The notes beneath the pieces were generated by a model. That model did not search any database. It saw only the letters and a program-made list of their open reading frames with translations, and was not told the DNA's origin. A stretch of DNA of 27,183 nucleotides from assembly GCA_964360605.1 (NCBI GenBank), contig CAYHXN010000006.1:1-27183 (forward strand), in the 5' to 3' direction. Positions within the stretch are counted from its first letter, which is position 1. Each line of letters starts with the position of its first letter. A program made the position numbers and the translations under genes. The DNA is from CAYHXN01 sp964360605. Its GTDB lineage: Bacteria; Patescibacteriota; Minisyncoccia; UBA6257; WO2-44-18. This document shows positions 1 to 6,871 of this stretch, in pieces.

Positions 1-462
1 ATTGAAGTCTACTCCGTGATTAATCACTTCAATATTCAAATCCGGTAAAACCTTCAAAATTTCTTTTTTTGTATTATTGCTGACTGCCGTTACTATATCG
101 GCTTTTTTATATGCCCACCTTAACAGCGGACGCTTCCACCAATTGTAAAGCGGCTTTACTGATCCCGTGCCAATGGCGGTAATAATAACCCGCTTCTTCA
201 GAAACAATGAAGCAATAACGGCAATAAATCCGTAAGGCCAGCCGTCCAAAGCGTGGACAATCTCGCAATTTTTTATAGTTTTACGGACAGGGAAATAATA
301 AAATGGTAATTGCCAAAACCTCTTCGGTAAACCATTTTCATGAGTTAAAATTTCAGCTTTCAGGTCAGGAACGTTTTTCCCTAAAGCGCCGGTTAAGGAA
401 TTATAAAACCGCCCCGCGCCGGTCTTCATACTTGAGTCATTGTTTAAATAAATGACTTTCAT
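1..462 (-). CDS. GT4-type glycosyltransferase, N-terminal part (cut by window edge)
   Basis: Reading left from an ATG at 462 gives 154 open codons running off the window. The protein starts MKVIYLNNDSSMKTGAGRFY and continues with HALDGWPYG, a hydrophobic stretch followed by TAIGTGSVKPLYNWW, then KKADIVTAVSN and VINHGVDFN. The last two motifs are typical of the N-terminal Rossmann domain and inter-domain region of GT-B retaining glycosyltransferases (family 4). The sugar-donor domain lies outside the window. It should transfer a sugar from a nucleotide donor to a lipid-linked or surface glycan at the inner face of the membrane; the exact substrate cannot be read. The methyltransferase stop is 4 nt upstream, so it is probably the distal part of the same operon. 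No SD motif precedes the ATG. Confidence 0.85.
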   Translation of the reverse strand, partial: MKVIYLNNDSSMKTGAGRFYNSLTGALGKNVPDLKAEILTHENGLPKRFWQLPFYYFPVRKTIKNCEIVHALDGWPYGFIAVIASLFLKKRVIITAIGTGSVKPLYNWWKRPLLRWAYKKADIVTAVSNNTKKEILKVLPDLNIEVINHGVDFN

Positions 463-466
463 AAAA

Positions 467-1195
467 TTAAGTCTTTTTTTGCAAAATATAGACCGCTTTT
501 GCGCCCCATCGGTTTTCCAAAGCCGTCTGCCGGCCTAATTTTTTAGCAACGGCCATAAGTATTTTTCTGATGCTGCCGCGCCAGCCGCTGAAAATTCTCG
601 GTGTAATAAAATATTCCGTTCCGACAAGAGTAAAGTACTTCAAAATGGTTTTTTTAAAAATTGCCGGTGTAATGATGGCAATATGATTATTGCGTTCGTG
701 ATAAGCCGGAAAATCGCCGTGCGCCGCGAAATACCCCCTGTTGGGCGGCGAAGCAACGTTAATTAGCGAAATAATCAGCAAACCGCCCGGCTTGAGCGTG
801 CGATAAGCTTCACGGATAAAATGATGTGGATTTTCCAAATGCGGAATCAAACACCAGCCAGTGAGTACATCAAAGAATCCGTCTGGCCACGGCAACTTAT
901 CAAAACTTAAATCGGCGGCTTTAAACTCTTTAACAATTTTTTTTGTATCCAAATTCAAATAATCGTCAATATCAACGGCATAAAGGTTATTAAATCCCGC
1001 ACCAGCAATATCTTTCAAGAATCCTCCGGAGGCCGCGCCGCAATCCAATACGGCAATGTTTTTATTCTGACCGGCGTATTTTTCAAATACCGCGCGGCCA
1101 AAACCGTGACGGATTGTCGGACCGGTATATTGAATCAGACGTTCTTTGACTTGATCGCGCTGGCTACGGATTTCTTCTGGAGAAAGATATTGCAT
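467..1195 (-). CDS. SAM-dependent methyltransferase, class I (paralogue 1)
   Basis: A 242-aa protein from the ATG at 1195; an upstream in-frame extension would only run into the neighbouring methyltransferase. Visible class I motifs are the SAM-binding glycine loop LDCGAASGGFLKDI, the acidic post-strand-2 residues AVDIDD, and a post-motif region HFIREAYRTLKPGGLLIIS. It is clearly related to the next gene: both begin with a tyrosine-leucine/EEIR or QEIR segment and share LENPxHFIREAxRxLKPGG. In this copy the usual acidic residue before the HLENP motif is replaced (LIPHLENP here, TIEHLENP in the paralogue), so active-site geometry may differ. In a glycan cluster the likely substrate is a sugar or glycan end, which is inference. 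The stop is 4 nt before the next ATG, and no SD is seen. Confidence 0.85.
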   Translation of the reverse strand: MQYLSPEEIRSQRDQVKERLIQYTGPTIRHGFGRAVFEKYAGQNKNIAVLDCGAASGGFLKDIAGAGFNNLYAVDIDDYLNLDTKKIVKEFKAADLSFDKLPWPDGFFDVLTGWCLIPHLENPHHFIREAYRTLKPGGLLIISLINVASPPNRGYFAAHGDFPAYHERNNHIAIITPAIFKKTILKYFTLVGTEYFITPRIFSGWRGSIRKILMAVAKKLGRQTALENRWGAKAVYILQKKT

Positions 1196-1197
1196 GG

Positions 1198-1881
1198 TTA
1201 TTTTGGTTTTTGTAAAACGTAATAGATATATCGGGCGAACCATTGATTAGCGGGAAGGATTTTTTTTAATAACGGATTTAAAAATAAGAGCTTGAACTCC
1301 GGCTTGCCATAGTTCGTAGATAATAAACGGAAATATTTCAAAAACGTTTTTTTAAAAATCGCGCGGGTAAAAAACGTAATGTGATTATCGCCCTCTAAAA
1401 AATGATACAAATTGCCGTGCCGAAAAAAAAGCAGCCGATTAAGCAGATGAAAGGGATTCGGCGTAGAAATAATTAGAATACCGCCGGGCTTTAAAGCGCG
1501 GTGGGCTTCCCGTATAAAATGGTATGGGTTTTCCAAATGCTCAATTGTCTGGCATGAAAGCACGCCGTCCAATGAATTATCCGGCCACGGTAATTGGTCA
1601 AAACAAAGATCGGCCTTAAAAAAAGGTATTGATTTTGCGGCTAGTTGACGATAATCGTCAATATCCACGCAAAAAAGATTCCGGTAACCATGCTCGGTTA
1701 ATTGTAAAATTAGCGAACCGTCTGCTGAACCACAATCAGTTATCGCAGCGGTTTTGTCTGGCAAAAAACGCCTTACTAAATCCAAAAATTTTCCGCTGCG
1801 AACATCCCAACTAGAACGTTGCTGGCGTTCGCGCAAATTATTGTGTTTTTCGCGTATTTCTTGAGAATCTAGGTATTCCAT
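1198..1881 (-). CDS. SAM-dependent methyltransferase, class I (paralogue 2)
   Basis: A 227-aa protein with glycine loop ITDCGSADGSLILQL, acidic motif CVDIDDY, the canonical IEHLENP segment and ALKPGGILIISTPNP, all typical of Methyltransf_11/23-type class I methyltransferases. It lacks a transmembrane segment, so it should act in the cytosol, probably on a sugar nucleotide or growing glycan. It lies head-to-tail with a closely similar gene (stop at 1198, next ATG at 1195), suggesting tandem duplication followed by divergence. The upstream gene's stop is 9 nt before its ATG at 1881, so the genes are probably co-transcribed. No SD motif is present. Methylated O-antigen caps in other bacteria use such enzymes, but the acceptor here is unknown. 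Confidence 0.87.
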   Translation of the reverse strand: MEYLDSQEIREKHNNLRERQQRSSWDVRSGKFLDLVRRFLPDKTAAITDCGSADGSLILQLTEHGYRNLFCVDIDDYRQLAAKSIPFFKADLCFDQLPWPDNSLDGVLSCQTIEHLENPYHFIREAHRALKPGGILIISTPNPFHLLNRLLFFRHGNLYHFLEGDNHITFFTRAIFKKTFLKYFRLLSTNYGKPEFKLLFLNPLLKKILPANQWFARYIYYVLQKPK

Positions 1882-1890
1882 AAGTAATAG

Positions 1891-3258
1891 TTAAGTGTTT
1901 AAATGTTTGATTATAAGATTTGCTAGCCTTTCACCTGATTTGCCATCAAGCCGGTAGCAAGCGCGCTCGGCTATACGCCTTTCATTATCTTTCTGGCCTT
2001 CTGGATTAATCAAGTATTGACGAATAAAAGCTGTCATTTCTTCGGGCGTTTCAGCAATTTTGAGAGATCCTTCTTTAATAACCGCCTGTTGATGTTCGTA
2101 ATCATAATATCGTCTTAAACTGTCCCAAAATGGTTTTAGTTTTACTCCGTCAAAACCAATTAGAATCGTCGGTTTACCGAAAACAGCCGCGTCTAGAACA
2201 ATACTTGATGGGCTGGTCACTACGACATCGCTATAATACAACAGGTCAGCCAAATGTTCATCATCACTCCGCCGTAACAATGATTCCTCAAGACGTGAAG
2301 CGCGGCTGGGCGTGTCAAAAACTATATGTCCAGGCGGCTTGTATCCGCCCAATTCCGCACCACCGAAAATTGGAAACCGTACCACTACCTGCTCATCAAC
2401 GCTTTCCAAAACTTTCAACAAATAGGTATTGAAAGAGGTATCGCCGGTCCAAATATCGCTTGGCGGAGTAACAAAAATCATTTTCCGATTCGGATCCAAG
2501 CCTAACTTATTAAAAAACTGGTCGCGTGGGGTTCGTACTCCTTTTAGATAATGGTCGTAATGAGGAAGTCCCACTACCATAATTGATTGAACTGGCACGC
2601 TGTGATATTCAAACGCCCACGCCCTAATCCATTCATTCTGAACTACTAGAGTATCCGGCAACGTCCTTAATAGGCCCTTGGTGGTCATGCTATCCCACGA
2701 CCGACTCATGCCGATACTGGGAATACCGTGCCGCCGCGCCTCACGTACAAGATAGGTGTCGCTATATTCCTGTATACGCAAATCTTGAATATCGGAAGCA
2801 AAAACAGCGGCGGGCTGATATTTATTAAAAAGATCGTCGTAACCGCCGCCGGGCATCAACCGATAATCAAGCCAACGAAAAATTTTCCGAACCAATGGCA
2901 ACCGGCCACACCAAGAAAGAACCGATGTAAACCAATAACGCAAGCGATTTCTGGATTTGCCTAATTGAACCATTTTATGAATTTTCTTACTGTGATTAAA
3001 AAGTAAATTCCAAGACAGCAAATGAAACACAAGATTTAATTTGGACATTTTTTTAAACGGCACTTCCTCCACCACGACATTTTGACCGCCAAATTCTTCG
3101 CTAAAAAAATCGCCTTTATTTTCCGGCACCAGTAAAATAATCCGCAAATTGGGATTATTTTTCAAAATAGTAAAGGCTTCGGTTTCCAAAAAATTCCGGA
3201 TTACCAAATTGAAAAAGCAAGAAATGAAAAGCGTTTTGTTGTTTTGGGTAGTACTCAT
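1891..3258 (-). CDS. GT-B fold transferase, CDP-glycerol glycerophosphotransferase-like
   Basis: A 455-aa protein starting at the ATG at 3258, 1 nt after the flippase stop. The C-terminal half contains KMIFVTPPSD, then LADLLYYSDVVVTSPSSIVLDAAVFGKPTIL (quoted as two joined motifs: a donor-binding strand and the S-P-S/LDAA/GKP loop). Such loops are typical of GT-B enzymes of the CDP-glycerol:polyglycerophosphate transferase, capsule-synthesis or UDP-GlcNAc 2-epimerase-like type. The N-terminal half begins with a Rossmann-like strand (TLFISCFFN). I cannot separate a polyol-phosphate transferase from a glycosyltransferase on sequence alone. The setting between a flippase and methyltransferases points to surface glycan assembly. 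No signal peptide or SD is seen. Confidence 0.6.
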   Translation of the reverse strand: MSTTQNNKTLFISCFFNLVIRNFLETEAFTILKNNPNLRIILLVPENKGDFFSEEFGGQNVVVEEVPFKKMSKLNLVFHLLSWNLLFNHSKKIHKMVQLGKSRNRLRYWFTSVLSWCGRLPLVRKIFRWLDYRLMPGGGYDDLFNKYQPAAVFASDIQDLRIQEYSDTYLVREARRHGIPSIGMSRSWDSMTTKGLLRTLPDTLVVQNEWIRAWAFEYHSVPVQSIMVVGLPHYDHYLKGVRTPRDQFFNKLGLDPNRKMIFVTPPSDIWTGDTSFNTYLLKVLESVDEQVVVRFPIFGGAELGGYKPPGHIVFDTPSRASRLEESLLRRSDDEHLADLLYYSDVVVTSPSSIVLDAAVFGKPTILIGFDGVKLKPFWDSLRRYYDYEHQQAVIKEGSLKIAETPEEMTAFIRQYLINPEGQKDNERRIAERACYRLDGKSGERLANLIIKHLNT

Positions 3259-3259
3259 G

Positions 3260-4654
3260 TTATTTAATTATCTTTCCTAGAAACAAGCCAAGGCCGGACC
3301 GCCAAAAATTTTTTATCATAGCCACGTCATTGCGCCCAAAAGACAAAAAATGCTTAAGTTTTAAAGTAAATTCTGGGTATTGCTTCTTCAGCTCTAAATA
3401 GAAAAAGGCAATTCTTTCAATATAAGTTGATAAATAAACTAAGCCCGAACCCACAATCCCAAGGGTTGGCAAAAAAACCGCTGAAGCGATTGGTATCACT
3501 AAGACCTCATTGACAAAACGCATCGCCAAAATTTTCTGCTCACGAAGAACGGTTAAAGTAGATTTCAAGACCTTAAAAACCCCGTAAAATGGTAATGCCA
3601 AAACCATTAAACGGAAAATCGGCATGGCTGGGGCGTAGTTTGGGAAAATTAATACTACCACCAGAGGCACCGCTATCACGCTTACAACCGCCAACACCAA
3701 TCCTAACCAGAAAGCGTATTTCATCGCTTGTTTAAAAATATAGGCAAGCTCAGAACGTTTTTCCATTTTTAAAGATAATATCGGTGTTAATCCATTAAGC
3801 GGAAGAGTGCCTTCTATAAAAGCGATTAAATTGACTGCTAGGGCGTAAAAGGCTACCGCTTCCGTATTGATAAAGACTTTAACTAGCCACGGCATGACGC
3901 CCTTAGTTATCCTAGAAACACTGTAGCGGATTACCAACCACCCCCCATAATTCTTGATAAGACCAGGGAAAATCCATTCCCGAGTCATGGTTACCGAACC
4001 AAAGACCTTTCTATACCTCCACAAAAAAGAAAAGGAGACTAGAACAAAAACTGCGACTGCTTCGGTAATGACATAAATTACCACTAACTCGGGTAGGTCA
4101 AAATAATAAAAGTTAATCGCTAAAATAATCAATAGAAACTTAACTACCTCTCTAATAGCCGGAAAACTCCAATAGACGAAGGAAATGACGGATTTAAAAA
4201 AAGCCGTGGCCGAAGACTCCAAGGCCCGAATAATTAAAAGCAGGCTGGAGATTTTAATAAAAATTCCTATATCTTGGCTGTAGCTGTCGGAAATAATCGA
4301 GGATCCTAAAAAAATCGCCGCGGCTAATAGTAATCCTAATCCAACTTTAAGCAGAGCCGATTCCCAAAACAGTCTTTTGGCCATAGACAACTGGCTAGTA
4401 CTTATCAAACGGCGAATATCCACGCCAACAACTTCATTAAGCATTTCCACAATATTGAAGTTAGAAGCGATGGCAATGAATGACAAAATCAATTGATATA
4501 AACCAAATTGATAAACACTTAAAGCTCTAATAATGAAAAAGGAATTCACTAGCCCAACGCTAGTCGCAATAATGTCAAAAAATCTTTTTAAAGCTTCTCC
4601 CTTCAAAAAGTAATGGGATAGCTGTTTTTGTTGGTCTTGAGAACCGATAATCAT
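3260..4654 (-). CDS. Wzx-type oligosaccharide flippase (MOP superfamily)
   Basis: A 464-aa very hydrophobic protein with roughly 12 predicted membrane helices spread over its length and short charged loops. The first helix region carries FFDIIATSVGLVNSFFIIR, and the start LSVYQFGLYQLILSF resembles the N-terminus of polysaccharide flippases of the MOP/MATE-like superfamily. Such proteins move undecaprenyl-linked oligosaccharides across the inner membrane. Its ATG overlaps the stop of the preceding glycosyltransferase (ATGA at 4651-4654), which suggests translational coupling. It is the only exporter in the visible part of the cluster, so it supports a Wzx-dependent route. The polymerase (Wzy) and ligase are not in the window. 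The family is confident; the substrate is unknown. Confidence 0.88.
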   Translation of the reverse strand: MIIGSQDQQKQLSHYFLKGEALKRFFDIIATSVGLVNSFFIIRALSVYQFGLYQLILSFIAIASNFNIVEMLNEVVGVDIRRLISTSQLSMAKRLFWESALLKVGLGLLLAAAIFLGSSIISDSYSQDIGIFIKISSLLLIIRALESSATAFFKSVISFVYWSFPAIREVVKFLLIILAINFYYFDLPELVVIYVITEAVAVFVLVSFSFLWRYRKVFGSVTMTREWIFPGLIKNYGGWLVIRYSVSRITKGVMPWLVKVFINTEAVAFYALAVNLIAFIEGTLPLNGLTPILSLKMEKRSELAYIFKQAMKYAFWLGLVLAVVSVIAVPLVVVLIFPNYAPAMPIFRLMVLALPFYGVFKVLKSTLTVLREQKILAMRFVNEVLVIPIASAVFLPTLGIVGSGLVYLSTYIERIAFFYLELKKQYPEFTLKLKHFLSFGRNDVAMIKNFWRSGLGLFLGKIIK

Positions 4655-5724
4655 ATAATTAATATTAATTCCGCTATCATTTTTTTTAAATCGTGTTTCC
4701 CCACGACAAGCTGACGCATCCGCGCGCCAATTTCGGTAAGCTCGGTGGAAGCCGAACTTCTAAGCAGGGCGCCTAATTTCATTGCCAAGTCAGTAGCGTT
4801 CTTCTCTTGAAAGATAAGGCGGCTTTGAAGATCCGCGTCAAATATATCGGCTAAAGTACGATTACTAACCAAAACCGGCGTTTCGCAAGACATTGCCTCA
4901 ATAATCATTTTATCAAATGAACCCGTTGGCGTAAGATTAACGCAAATTTCGTGCTCATTATACAATTCAGGCGTTTTCTGATTAGGAACCGACCCAATAA
5001 ATTTTATCTTCCCCCGACCGACCAGCGGCGCGGCTTGTTCTTTTATTTTCTTAGCGTATTGATATTCACTGGACTTACTGGGTTCACCGGCAATGGTAAG
5101 CATGAAATCAATCCCCTTTTGGTCAAGGAAACGCAGGGCATCAATCAAAATATCTATATTTTTTATGGGAGAAATCCGTCCGATATATAGGATAGATCTT
5201 TTCTTTTTAGGTATTTCGGGCCTCCGCCGAAAAAACTCCGTATCAATACCCACGGGCATTTGCTTGGCTTTTTTATAACGCGCCGCGAAAGCATACGGCG
5301 AAGTGTGTAAAACAAATCGCGAGAAGCTAATGGCCGCGCGCGCCTTCCATGTTCCTATCGGGTGATTGTACCAAAATATTATTTTCTTGTGCCACAATTT
5401 CCATAAAAATCCTCCGAGAAGAACATATTCCGAATTCATATGCACGAATACCGTATCGTAATCCCCCCTCAACCGCCAAATATATTTATAAAACCTAATA
5501 ACGTATAAAAGCCTTGAAATCGCCTTTATAACGCTTGATGCTTGTTCCTTACCCAATGAATAAACTTGAACATTTGCGGGTAATTCAACGTAGCCGCGAT
5601 ATAAACAAATAACAGATACTTGCTCAACCTTGGAGGCCAAGTTCTTTATCCATTCGTGATAAACTCCCAAAATGTCGTCGTTTTTATCAACTTTTTGCGT
5701 GATAAAAAGAATTTTTTTATTCAT
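4651..5724 (-). CDS. GT4 family glycosyltransferase
   Basis: A 357-aa protein from the ATG at 5724; a longer reading back to 5811 would add 29 residues inside the preceding gene and is rejected because MNKKILFITQKVD is a typical GT-B N-terminus. Motifs are MPVGIDTEFF (inter-domain hinge), RSILYIGRISPIKNIDILI (donor-domain first strand), FIGSVPNQKTPELYNE, and MIIEAMSCETPVLVSN (the E-x7-E type donor-binding region; the first glutamate is replaced in GSFDKMIIE). It presumably adds a hexose to the lipid-linked glycan. The start overlaps the previous gene by 8 bp and the stop overlaps the flippase start by 4 bp, so it is part of a tight operon. No SD is seen. Confidence 0.88.
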   Translation of the reverse strand: MNKKILFITQKVDKNDDILGVYHEWIKNLASKVEQVSVICLYRGYVELPANVQVYSLGKEQASSVIKAISRLLYVIRFYKYIWRLRGDYDTVFVHMNSEYVLLGGFLWKLWHKKIIFWYNHPIGTWKARAAISFSRFVLHTSPYAFAARYKKAKQMPVGIDTEFFRRRPEIPKKKRSILYIGRISPIKNIDILIDALRFLDQKGIDFMLTIAGEPSKSSEYQYAKKIKEQAAPLVGRGKIKFIGSVPNQKTPELYNEHEICVNLTPTGSFDKMIIEAMSCETPVLVSNRTLADIFDADLQSRLIFQEKNATDLAMKLGALLRSSASTELTEIGARMRQLVVGKHDLKKMIAELILII

Positions 5725-6817
5725 TAGAGCATTGTTCCCAGCTATCTTTAATTGCCGCAAGCCACCTTTCTTTGGTCGGCCAATTCTTAAAAAATTCGTT
5801 TTGCTTTTCAATTAATTCCTTGCATTTTTCTGGATTGGAGACTAAACCGTTAGTCACTTCTACTAAACGGCTCTTATTCTTTACCGGCAGCACTTCTCCC
5901 AAAGCCACGCCGACATCGGTCGTAACGACCGGAATACCAGCCGCCGCCGATTCTATAATCGCCATACTATATCCTTCATAATTTGAAGTTAGTAAAAATA
6001 AATTTGCGCGCTTGTACCATGATGGTAGGTCATTGATATTAACTTGTTTAATTGTAATTCGGTCACCAACGCTTAATGACTTTATTTTGATAATCAAACG
6101 ATCTAGTAAACTACCTTGGCCAATAATTGTATAACGAGTCTCGGGGTATTGGCGCAAAACCTCCGCCACAACGTCAATGGCTAAAAATAAGTTCTTTTCT
6201 GGCTCTAGGCGAGCGACCGTCAAAATTAGGAAATCTTTACCATACTCATTTATAGCTGTGGCTCGGGCAAACCTTTCTTTGTCAACAAAAATTGGCAGGA
6301 TAACAATACGATTTTCCGGAATATTTTTTTGGACCAAAGAATTTTTAACTCGCTCGCTCACAACACGTATGCCATCGGCTTTTTTTAAAAGTCGTGTCCC
6401 CCACCAAAACCGCCGAATGGTATTTTTCCAAGACTGACGCCAAAAATAAGGGCTTAAAAAATCGGTGTGGACTTGGATCTGCAACGGAATATTAAATTTC
6501 TTTTTCAACCAATAACCTACCAACGCGGTTTCAAAAGGATCCTGCGTAGTGATTACTGAATGCGAAAGTTTTGAATCTTGAATAATATTTTTTCCGATTT
6601 CATAAGCATCCCAAAAATAAAGAGGCTTAAACCAAGTATTAGTCGGGTAAAGAAAAATATTCCCGCCAACCCTGATACTTGATATCTGATGCTTGATGCC
6701 CGCATAGACAATCACGTGTAATTCTTCAACTAAATTGCCGTATTCTAAAACACGCCGCCGAACTTCGCTCGTGGAGTCAAAAATTTTGAGGTCGGTTGAG
6801 ATCATTAAAACCTTCAT
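5717..6817 (-). CDS. GT4 family glycosyltransferase
   Basis: A 366-aa protein from the ATG at 6817 (MKVLMISTDLKIFD); the longer reading starts with TTG at 6859 and would cross a terminator hairpin. Motifs are LPIFVDKERF, FLILTVARLEPEKNLFLAI, YTIIGQGSLLDRL, and SNYEGYSMAIIESAAAGIPV, which carries the E-x7-E signature of retaining GT4 enzymes. Near residues 40-49 the peptide KHQISSIRV is encoded by four degenerate 7-bp repeats (6672-6699) that look like a translated insertion in a surface loop. A rho-independent terminator ends only 4 nt before the ATG, so this gene either depends on read-through or has a promoter I cannot recognise. The substrate is unknown. Confidence 0.87.
   Translation of the reverse strand: MKVLMISTDLKIFDSTSEVRRRVLEYGNLVEELHVIVYAGIKHQISSIRVGGNIFLYPTNTWFKPLYFWDAYEIGKNIIQDSKLSHSVITTQDPFETALVGYWLKKKFNIPLQIQVHTDFLSPYFWRQSWKNTIRRFWWGTRLLKKADGIRVVSERVKNSLVQKNIPENRIVILPIFVDKERFARATAINEYGKDFLILTVARLEPEKNLFLAIDVVAEVLRQYPETRYTIIGQGSLLDRLIIKIKSLSVGDRITIKQVNINDLPSWYKRANLFLLTSNYEGYSMAIIESAAAGIPVVTTDVGVALGEVLPVKNKSRLVEVTNGLVSNPEKCKELIEKQNEFFKNWPTKERWLAAIKDSWEQCSNE
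6672..6699. repeat. Degenerate heptamer array, translated in a GT4 gene
   Basis: Four 7-bp units in a row on the plus strand: CTGATAC, TTGATAT, CTGATGC, TTGATGC. They encode part of KHQISSIRV in the glycosyltransferase on the other strand. Unit differences are mostly C/T transitions at the first and last positions, as expected for an ageing tandem expansion. Confidence 0.75.
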
Positions 6818-6820
6818 AAG

Positions 6821-6843
6821 AAAAAACCCAGTATCAGCTGGGT
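6821..6843 (-). terminator. Rho-independent terminator inside the glycan operon
   Basis: Read on the minus strand: stem ACCCAG (6843-6838), loop CTGATA, stem CTGGGT (6831-6826), then a run of T (6826-6821). It lies between the end of the fused glycosyltransferase (6872) and the ATG of the next gene (6817). It would cut or attenuate transcription of the distal part of the cluster. Confidence 0.75.
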
Positions 6844-6871
6844 GGGCCACTGGACTCAATATACCACCTTT

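Noticed and set aside
6672..6699. Frameshift or sequencing error as the cause of the odd loop peptides
   Set aside because: Frames continue correctly on both sides with conserved motifs, and the same kind of array recurs at many places with different sequences.
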